A stretch of 64,000 nt of DNA, taken from Chlorella sorokiniana. Its lineage: Eukaryota > Chlorophyta > Trebouxiophyceae > Chlorellales > Chlorellaceae. The stretch covers positions 3,970,001-4,034,000 of the forward strand of contig CP084613.1 in the NCBI GenBank assembly GCA_025917655.1, written 5' to 3'. Positions 56,872 to 64,000 of the stretch are shown here, piece by piece; the stretch's first letter is position 1; every line of letters starts with the position of its first letter. Made by a program: the position numbers and the translations under genes. The notes under the pieces were generated by a model. That model had not been told where the DNA came from and ran no database searches. It saw nothing but the letters and a program-made list of their open reading frames with translations.

Positions 56872-56876
56872 TTACA
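56872..56876 (-). terminator. TGTAA polyadenylation signal (Cms1-family gene)
   Basis: TTACA on the plus strand 39 bases past the Cms1 stop, at typical green-algal spacing. Confidence 0.6.
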
Positions 56877-56914
56877 CAAGGGCTCACTGCACGCTGATTC
56901 TACGAACCAATGCG

Positions 56915-58760
56915 TCAATTTCCCTGCACGTGGTCACTATTGATCAGCGACAGCTTGAGGCTGCCGTCATCTAGCCGCTGCTTCAGGTGCCGGTCGAAGA
57001 ATGCCCACCAGTCGGCTCGAGTCTCGGGAATGGCCAGAATGTCTCTGCAACCACAGGCAAGCCCCGCAGAACACGCATTGTCATCACAAGCATATTTGAG
57101 CCACACACTGGCTTGTGCAGCCTTCATGCAGCGCAGCGGCTGTGGCGCTGCGTTTGGCCGCAGCGCCAGCCGCAACCGCCGGGCGGCGTGTGCGCGGCGT
57201 GTGCCAGCGAACGTCGGTTGATGGGCAGCTGCCCGTAAAACCGCTTTGGCGCAGCCCAGGCCCCCTGCGCCCACCCAACGCACTTCAACACACCAGCAGC
57301 GCAGGAGAGAACATGTGCTGATGAGGGTCCGCACCTCTGCTTGGCATCCAGCTGCAAGTCCAGCACCACGTGCCTCAAGCGCCCCAGCCGCAGCGCCCTC
57401 GTCCGCCAGCTTGCACAGGCGGTTGGGCGTGCCCGCGCCAATGCACACCACCTGCATTGCACGCAAGCAAGATCAAGGGTTCAGCACAAGGCCGCAGACG
57501 GCGAGGGGCTGTCAGCGAAGTGGTCCCCGCTCTGAAGCTAGAGGCAACAGAGGCTGCTGCCTGAACGACCCCCTCCCTTCCCCGCGCGCCCCCCCCCGCC
57601 GCCGCCGCCGCCCGCGCCCGCCCCCCCCGCCCCCGGGCGTGCCCCCTCCCATCCACCCACCTGGCTTCTGAGCAGCTCCACCTGTTCCGGCACCTTCATG
57701 TGCTTGGCAAACAGCTTGGCTATGCGGCAGGCCTGCGCACAAGGCAGCGCAAGGGGCTCCACACGGCTTCACAGCGGTGTGGGGGGCGTGCGCAGCAGGT
57801 GGGCTTGACCGTGCCGGCCGGCCGGCAGCGCCCCAGCTGCAGCACACCTTGTGGAAGCTGGGGCAGAGCTTGATGAGGCCCACCGCGCCGATGGCAGAAG
57901 GCGAGACAAGCAGAAGGCTGGGGCTGCCCGCCGGAGGCTGCTCCTCGCCCGCGCCGCCGCCGGATGCGCCCTGCCGCCGCCGCACAATGCCTGCTGCCAG
58001 TCGGCGGGCCGCAGAGTCTTCAGCCGCTGCTCCAGCGAGCCGCTGGCCGGCAGCGCCGCCATGCCCTGCGCTGTCAGGCCGCCGCGTTCCAGCGTGCTGG
58101 CTGCTGCATGCTGCTGGTAGGAGGCCCACAGCCAGTCCGCCTGCTCCTCGGCGGGGCAATCTGCGATGCGCTTCACCATATCCCGCCGTGCCTCAAACTC
58201 AATGGCGCTCAGCTTCTGCCCCTCTTGCGCCGTTTCTTGGCTTTCGCGCCGCCCTCGCTTGGGCTTGCTGCAGGCGCCGCCTCGTCGTCGCTGCTGCCCC
58301 CTGTGGCTGCCCCGCCGTGCCTGGCTCGAGGCCAGAGCCGCTGCCGTCCTCTGCCGCGTCATCCACCGGCCGGTAATCTTCCATGGTGTTCAGCATATCC
58401 ATAAAATCATCGGCATCTCCACTGGCCGGGTTGGGGGCTGTGGCGGAAGAGAGGGGCAAGGGATGTCTGGCGCAGCGGCACGGGGCAGGCGGCGGCGGCT
58501 GACATTCGGCTGACGTGCATGGATGGTAGCCCCGCTCTACACTCCATGATCCAACAATTCAAGGTATACTAGCACGCGACAAGTAAGGAATCACAGGCAT
58601 GCAGGAGTTTGCACATCGCCGGCTCGCCTGTGGCCGCATTCGGCTCCTTCGATTCCTCCGACTTGCGCTTCTGGCCTGTTACAACTTTTCTGGACGGCTT
58701 ACCACCGCCCTGCTTCCGACTTCCGCTCGGCCGCTTTCCCTTCAGCCCTCCCTGCTTCAT
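56915..58760 (-). CDS. CMS1: Cms1-family protein of the 90S pre-ribosome
   Basis: Nucleolar small-subunit processome factor with a degenerate helicase-like fold (family knowledge). Exon 1 (58628-58760; 44 codons plus one base) is a Lys/Arg/Gly-rich nuclear-type tail starting MKQGGLKGKRPSG. A GC donor follows, then the next exon begins at 58437 in phase: PNPASGDADDFMDMLNTMED. Then LSAIEFEARRDMVKRIADCP, LLLVSPSAIGAVGLIKLCPS, ACRIAKLFAKHMKVPEQVEL, VVCIGAGTPNRLCKLADEGA, LRHVVLDLQLDAKQR and the last exon DILAIPETRADWWAFFDRHL (56915-about 57043). A G run near 57395 is one base short. The GTPNR and FHKACRIAKLFAKHMK segments are the strongest family signatures. Confidence 0.88.
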
Positions 58761-59439
58761 TGCTGGCAAAAACGTCAAGAATGATCCTCAAGATACTCAC
58801 AGAAGTAACCATGCATGCTGTTTTTATGCAGCGGCTGGGCCGTCACTGCCGCACACCGGCTGAGCTGGCCGCAGGCCGACGCGCTGGTTTCTGCCAAAGC
58901 GCAGGAACACACTCACATGATTCATCCCGGGACCAGCTGTTGTGCCCATCACGAGTGCTCGTCAAGCTTCCAGGGCTCCAGTGGTCTCAGGCCCTGGCCA
59001 GCAAGCGCATCGCCGGGTGCGGCGCTTGAGCGAGAGGCATCTAGGGCAGCAGCGCCGCCGGACTTGTTGCGACGGCCCTCGTGCTAATGCAGAAGCATGA
59101 CTGCAAAGCGAACAAGCCCAGGCTCAGAGCGGTGAGCGGGTGCTTATTCTTGCAAGGACCTTGCAGGGACCTTGCAGAGAGAGAGCTATCAAGCGGCGCT
59201 TAGGCGGGGAGGTCTGCCAGCAGGTCAGTGGCAGCACAACGATCACCGTGCTCTCCGAGGCCTGACAGAAAAGCGCGCGGTCTCATTGGTTTGACAGGAG
59301 TACTTACAAGCAAGGAGAATCACTGGTCTGATGCTGCCGCTACAACGCGCAGCGTGAATTCAAGAAGCAGAGAGGGATGCGAGTCGGGACAGCGGCTGGA
59401 ATGTGTGATGGCGGAGGTTGGAGGCATGGGTTGGGGTGC
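58761..59439 (-). other. Intergenic: Cms1 promoter and 3' end of the next gene
   Basis: No conserved ORF on either strand. TTACA at 59304 marks a plausible transcript end for the gene(s) at 59440-62175. Confidence 0.45.
59304..59308 (-). terminator. TGTAA polyadenylation signal downstream of 6-phosphogluconolactonase and its following ORF
   Basis: First minus-strand TGTAA seen after the 6-phosphogluconolactonase stop at 60114. It lies about 800 bases away, so the transcript would include the ORF at 59440-60113. Confidence 0.4.
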
Positions 59440-60113
59440 TCATGGCAGCAGGATGCTCAGCCCTTCCCTGAGCGCCCCCTGCATGCTTGGTGCATCATAG
59501 GACGGCTGCACCAGCAGGACTCCCAGTGCGGCGGCCAGGCCAGCGGCCGCAACAACGAGGCTGGCCTCAAGCTGCTGCTGCTGCTGCTGCTGCTGCTGGT
59601 TGCCGGCCTTTTGCCGACTGCTGCCAGGTGGCGCTGCCTTGCCGACAGCTGCAAGTCTGGTGGCTGGCACAGTTTGCCCTGCCTGTTGTTCCTCACAGGT
59701 GGGAGGCTGTGCCTCGAGGGAGGCCTCGCACTTGGTTTGGTCAAGAGTGACGCTGAAGTCGTTTGTTGGATGGTACTGCTCAACGGCAGCCGCAGCACTT
59801 CCACGGCTGGGTGCTGCTGCTGCTGGTGGTGCCGCCGCAGCGGCAACTGCTGGCAAGCTGTCCGGCTGAGGAGCGGTGGGCTGCTTGGGTGTCACCGCCT
59901 CTTGTACAAGGGCCTCAGGCGGCTGCAATGATTCAGCCGTCCCCTGACCCCAGGCCGTGTCTGCCGGCTTGTTCGGCGTCACCCCCACGGCGGGCGCTGC
60001 AGGAATGGTGCTGGCAGGAGGCCCCGCCGCGGCCACTGAGGCCGGGCTGGGACCGCCTGTGCCGGCAGCTGCGCCTGCGGCTGCACCGCTTGCCGGCGCG
60101 GCGGCACCGCGGT
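59440..60113 (-). CDS. ATG-less ORF of about 225 codons, possible C-terminal extension of 6-phosphogluconolactonase
   Basis: The frame is open through the 6-phosphogluconolactonase terminal exon and on to a stop at 59440, but has no ATG in its own part until near the end. It is Ala/Pro/Gln-rich with scattered Cys, a Gln run, and a hydrophobic C-terminal segment (EASLVVAAAGLAAALGVLLV) followed by a short tail, resembling a tail anchor. Composition is more protein-like than a shadow frame. It could be a separate exon or gene, or the true C-terminus of the enzyme if the stop at 60114 comes from a frame error. Confidence 0.35.
59572..59598. repeat. (CTG)9 trinucleotide repeat
   Basis: Nine CTG units on the plus strand, read as poly-Gln (CAG) in the minus-strand ORF at 59440-60113. 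Confidence 0.9.
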
Positions 60114-62175
60114 TCAGGCGGCCTTGGGCGGGTTCTCGGAGCGCGGGAACTTCTTGTTGCCCGCCTCCCAGTCGGCGATGCGCAGCGCCGCCGCCGATCC
60201 CTGGTCCAGAACCCAGGTCAGGTGCCCCGCCTCTGGCTGCACCAGCTGCACCGGCAGCGCCCCGGCAGTGACTGCACCTCCAGCGCCCGCTGCACAACCT
60301 CTGCCTTGCCCTGCAGGGGGAGCAAGTCAAAGTAAGAATGGCTGAGCAGGCGACCACATGAGCATCCATGGAACAAAGACTTTGTCCAGTTTGTGCCGCT
60401 ACCCCGCTGCCCAGCTTACGAGACAGTCCGCTCCCCCACCAAGCCAGGCCGTGATGTTTCAAGGATTGCTTTGCTGGGCAGCATCGCAGCAGCTTGCAGC
60501 GTGCAGCGCACCTGGCCCAACGCCACCACCGCCACGTTCTTGGCGGCGTTCAGCACTGGCATAGTGAGCGTGATGCGCTCGGCGGGCGGCTTGGGCGAGG
60601 CGGAGACGGGCAGCACCCAGCCCTCTGCACGCGGGGTGGAGCAAAAGGTCACAGCGTTGTCAGCAGCGGTGGCGATGGTTCAAGGGCAGCAGCGCCTGCA
60701 GGCAGCCAGCTGCCCCTCCTGCTCACAAAGCCTTTCCATCAGCACAACCACGTGCACTAGCGAGCAAGGCAGCGGGAGGGGGAAAGCGGAGGCAGGAAAG
60801 CGGTGCCGGGCCTGAGTCAGCTAAGCAGTGCCAGGCGCACCCGTGGCAGCGGTTTCCTTGCGGTTGGGGAAGAGGGAGGCCACGTGGCCGTCAGGGCCCA
60901 CCCCCAGCAGCACGCAGTCGATGACGGGCAGGGCGGCAGCGTTGCGCGGCAGCACGCTGCTGCTCAGCTCCAGCAGCTGGCCTGCACGGGGGGGCACAAT
61001 GGATGGATACGGGGTTCAAGGCAGCTGGGCGGCCAGGAGCGCATGCAATGTTGGCTGCTTGCGAGTACGCCTGTTTGCCAGTACCCCCCTTCCCCCCGCT
61101 CCGCTCCTCACCCTCGTAGTGCGCGGCGGCCTGCGCCACAGGCAGCCCCTCCTTCAGCGCCAGCACCTGGTTGCTGGGGATGGGCACGCGGCGCAGCAGC
61201 TGCTGGTGCGCCGCGCGGTAGTTGCTGTCCTCGCTGCCCAGGGGCACGTTGCGCTCGTCCACAAACAGCACCCACCTGTGGAGGGCAGCAGCATGTGGTG
61301 TGCGTGTTCAGGGAGCGATTGGTGCAGGGCCTTGGAGCTGCAGGATGGCGCAGACACAGCGAGCCACAGCCTGCCCAAGGGAAGGCGCCTCCAGCAGCAC
61401 AACCGGGTCGGGAGGCGGCTTGCGCAGGCCGGGCTGGCCCCGGCAGCAGGCTCACCACTTGGAGAAGTCGACGTCGCTGCGGCCCACCAGCCCCACCAGG
61501 CTCTTCACCAGCGAGCCGCCCGACAGGGCGATGGTGAAGGCGCCGCGGGCGGCGATGGCCTCGGCGGACGCCGCGGCGACGTAGTCGGCCAGGCCCGCGG
61601 CGGCGGCAAAGTCGGTTTCGTAGACGTTGACCGCCACGTCGACGCCGCCCGCCGGGTAGGTGAAAATGAGGGGGTGGATGTTGATGCCGGGCCCGCGGGA
61701 CTGGCTCAGCGGCGAGGCCTCGCCCGAAGGCATGAAGTGGCCGCCCATCGCGGGGGATGCCGTCAGCCCACCTGGGCAGCACAGGTGCAAGCAGGCACGG
61801 TGAGCACCCGAGTTATACACACAAAATCAGCGGCCTGGCGTCCACTGGCCGCCGTCAGGTTTGCCACAGCTGGGGCCAGGACCATGACGAGGGGTGTAGG
61901 TGAGCAGCGGCGGCGCCGCCGCCAGCCAATCTGGCATGCACGCACATGTGGCGGCTCGGGCCGGCGGGTCACCTGCTGATGGGCTGGATCACGTTCACAG
62001 AGGGCGAGGGCACCCGCGCCTCCTCCTTCTCCAGCAGGGCCGCGCCGTTTTGCTGCACAACGCCCTTGTTCTCCACCTGGGCCCGCACCACAAGCGTGCG
62101 CTGATGTCGGACTGTGCGGCGCTCGCCCAAGGTGCGGCACTGGGCAGGGTGCAGCGCAGTGGCGGCGGAGGCCAT
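60114..62175 (-). CDS. 6-phosphogluconolactonase, plastid-targeted
   Basis: Hydrolyses 6-phosphogluconolactone in the oxidative pentose phosphate pathway. The start at 62175 (MASAATALHPAQCRTLGERR) gives an Arg/Ser/Thr-rich chloroplast transit peptide. Exons: about 61975-62175, 61458-61770, 61114-61275, about 60838-60981, 60512-60630, 60114-60310. Signature motifs are ALSGGSLVKSL, WVLFVDERNVPLGSEDSNY, LLGVGPDGHVASLFPN and VLNAAKNVAVVALG. The C-terminus HLTWVLDQGSAAALRIADWE is in another frame from KAEVVQRALEVQSLPG; a C run at 60250-60253 is one base short. The N-terminal extension between the transit peptide and FTYPAGGVDVAVN (with GGHFMPSGEASPLSQ) is not usual for the family. Confidence 0.9.
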
Positions 62176-62432
62176 GAGGGATGGCTGTGCGGGCTAAAGC
62201 GCTAGTGAGCTGGTGAGCGTAATGTGTAACAAAACACCCGCCTGCACTAATCGTGGTGCAAACGGCCGTCAATAACCACACATGACATCCCATGCTGAGT
62301 GCTGCGGCATGGTAAAACCCCGCAGGGAGCTCTGTCCTTGTGGCCGTGTCCATTCATCAAGTGAATCTGATCACAATACAGCACGAGGTCCCGAAGGAAG
62401 GCCGATACCCACACAGGCAGATATAATTCTTT
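62176..62432. promoter_or_regulatory. Shared intergenic promoter region of two divergent genes
   Basis: 257 bases separate the start of 6-phosphogluconolactonase (-) from the ATG of the START/DUF220-like gene (+). Both promoters must lie here. ATATAATTC at about 62421 is an AT-rich patch near the plus-strand start. No other element was recognised. Confidence 0.45.
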
Positions 62433-64000
62433 ATGAGCAGGATGGGCACCAATGCCGAGGCTGCCGCCGCCACAACCGAGGTGAGACGGATATTAAGGCT
62501 GGAACATCGGCAGAGACAGGGCAGAACCCAGCATCCGATGTTGACTTCCTGTCTGCCGCCGCCGGCTGCCGCCACGTGACGCGCGCTGGTGGCCCTGTCC
62601 TTCCCCCATGCTGCACAGGAGGATGATGTGACCATCAGCACCTTTTCACAGTCCTCCAAGTACATGCATGTCAGGGTGGAGAAGCCGGCGGAGGGCTACC
62701 TCTGTACGCTGTCCATGGCAAGCCGCTGCCGCCAGCTGCACATTGCTGTGCTGCTGCTGCCGCCGCCGAGCACGCAGCAGAGAAGCCCAGTGTGAACTGC
62801 CGAGATGCCGTGCTGCAGGTTGCGCGTGTACCCCTGCCACCTGACCAGCTGTACGAGCTGCTGGTGAACCCCGCGGAGTGCAAGCGTGTGTTCAAGTCCC
62901 TCAAGGTGCCTGCTGTATGTGTTTTCTTGTTTTGGATTGTTGGACAGCGTCGCTGTCAGTGCACATAGCCGCCTTAGCATGTTGTTGAGGATTTTTCTGT
63001 TGTACATGATGCCAGCCCTGATCCAAGCAGCCAGTGCGCACGCGGGATGGGAAGCACGACACCCACACTGGACCGCGCCGTGCCTGCCCTCACGCCCCAC
63101 AGGAGGTGTGCCATCGCCGCGTGCTGGCCGAGGATGCCCATGGCAACCGCACTGTCGAGGTGGACCAGACCGGCAGCTGGCGCTTCCTCATGTTTCGCGG
63201 CACCTTCACCGTGCGCATGATTGTGGAGCAGCGGCGCGCAGACCGTTCGGTGCGGCGGTATTTGCATTAAGGAGGGAGGAGGGGAGGCTGTGGCGGCGCA
63301 GCGGGATGTCGGTTGCTGCGGAGGCAGCGTAAAGTCGCTGTGAGGGGCGCCGCTGGGCGTTGCGGCTTCTGCCACGTGCAGCTCGCTTCCAGGCGCACTG
63401 TGCTTTACCCGTGCGCCCGCACCCAAGCCAGCCTTCTTCCGGTGCCCCAGCCCTCCATGACCTTCCATTGTTGCTCTGCTACATGCCCACAGATACACTT
63501 CCGCCTCGCGCGCAGCGGCTTCATGCGACACTTTGATGGCACCTGGACCGTGCGGCCCTTTGACAACGCCTCGCTGGACCAGCTGGTCAACCGGCACAAC
63601 CCCACGCCCCTGCACCGCCTGCAGGCACGCACAGCGGGGGTGCGGGAGGGTCACAAGGGTTGCCGGGCCTTGCATAGCTGATTGTTTTCCATCAGCGCAG
63701 CCTGTCCTGACACCCTCGAGGCCTTCCGGGAACCCTGCTGGAAGTGCGTGCCCCGCTTCCGCGCAGTCCGGCCTGCGCGTGTTTGAACAGACGCTGGGCC
63801 TGGCATCGCAGCGGCAGGAGAGCCTGGTGCAGCTGGAGCAGAGCATCGCGCCTGCCTTTGCGCCCCCAAAGCCGTCACCAAGCTGCTGCAGCGAATCGCC
63901 AAGCAGGTGTGTCAGAGGGGTTGCGACGGTCGGTCTTTCCACAGTCCCCGCCCTGTGAACCATGATCATGGGTCTTTGGGGCCTCAGTTCCCACTGTCTG
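62433..64000 (+). CDS. START/polyketide-cyclase-like protein (DUF220 type), 3' end outside window
   Basis: Exons: 62433-62480 (MSRMGTNAEAAAATTE), 62619-62905, 63103-63249 (49 codons), about 63491-63624 and 63767-63906; the gene continues past the window. Diagnostic segments are LPPDQLYELLVNPAECKRVF, TVEVDQTGSWRFLMFRGTFT, FRLARSGFMRHFDGTWTVRP and LEQSIAPAFAPP, resembling the plant DUF220/SRPBCC lipid-binding fold. A chloroplast or membrane-linked lipid role is only inference. A one-base frame break sits near 62703 and another near 63872. The intron after 63624 may start with GC (GCACGC), less certain than the other GC introns. Confidence 0.72.

Noticed and set aside
1-64000. tRNA, rRNA, CRISPR arrays and prokaryotic promoters or operons
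   Set aside because: None was recognised by eye. The spliced genes and TGTAA signals indicate nuclear eukaryotic DNA; a tRNAscan or Rfam run would be needed to exclude small RNAs.

Overview
The window looks like nuclear DNA of a green alga, most likely a trebouxiophyte close to Chlorella. The DNA is GC-rich. Genes are split into many short exons by introns of about 90-300 bases, and TGTAA polyadenylation motifs lie just behind several genes. Gene content is plant-like: sulfolipid synthase, a PHOX-type TPR/PB1 protein, full-size PDR/ABCG transporters, an organellar PPR protein and a tocopherol-cyclase-family protein. The genus is inference. No prokaryotic signature, tRNA, rRNA or CRISPR was seen.

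Layout. 1-2.76 kb (+): C-terminal half of a PHOX/CLMP1-like TPR protein. 2.8-5.98 kb: no confident gene, but a cluster of foldback (inverted) repeats. 5.98-28.84 kb (-): two head-to-tail full-size ABCG/PDR transporters, about 11 kb each. 29.1-31.97 kb (-): THUMP-domain rRNA methyltransferase. 32.1-34.05 kb (-): secreted-looking tocopherol-cyclase-family protein. 34.7-42.94 kb (-): CCA tRNA nucleotidyltransferase. Its 3.8-kb intron holds a complete UBP6/USP14 deubiquitinase gene on the other strand (37.05-40.33 kb, +). 43.2-44.45 kb (-): Tat-signal beta-helix protein. 44.9-46.3 kb (-): PL14-type polysaccharide lyase. 47.0-50.05 kb (-): SQD2 sulfolipid synthase. 51.3-56.66 kb (-): PPR-cyclin fusion. 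56.9-58.76 kb (-): Cms1-family ribosome-biogenesis protein. 59.4-62.18 kb (-): chloroplast 6-phosphogluconolactonase plus an ATG-less ORF behind it. 62.43 kb to the end (+): START/DUF220-like protein, cut by the window edge.

How the genes relate. There is no operon. Recurrent themes are organelle function (SQD2, PPR-cyclin, 6-phosphogluconolactonase, possibly the rRNA methylase and CCA enzyme), RNA/ribosome maturation (CCA enzyme, rRNA methylase, Cms1), export (two ABCG pumps) and polysaccharide handling (PL14 lyase beside a beta-helix protein). Spacing is tight: several 3' ends lie within 15-45 bases of the stop, and one pair of divergent genes shares a 257-bp gap.

Two properties cut across genes. 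First, many introns begin with GC rather than GT (donor GCGAGY or GCAAGN), confirmed by codon phase in at least eight of nine listed cases. Second, conserved exons of many unrelated genes contain one-base frame breaks in G/C runs. This looks more like homopolymer error in the assembly than decay. Exon boundaries below were read by eye from splice sites and family conservation. UBP6 closes exactly (1497 coding bases); most other genes need at least one frame adjustment.
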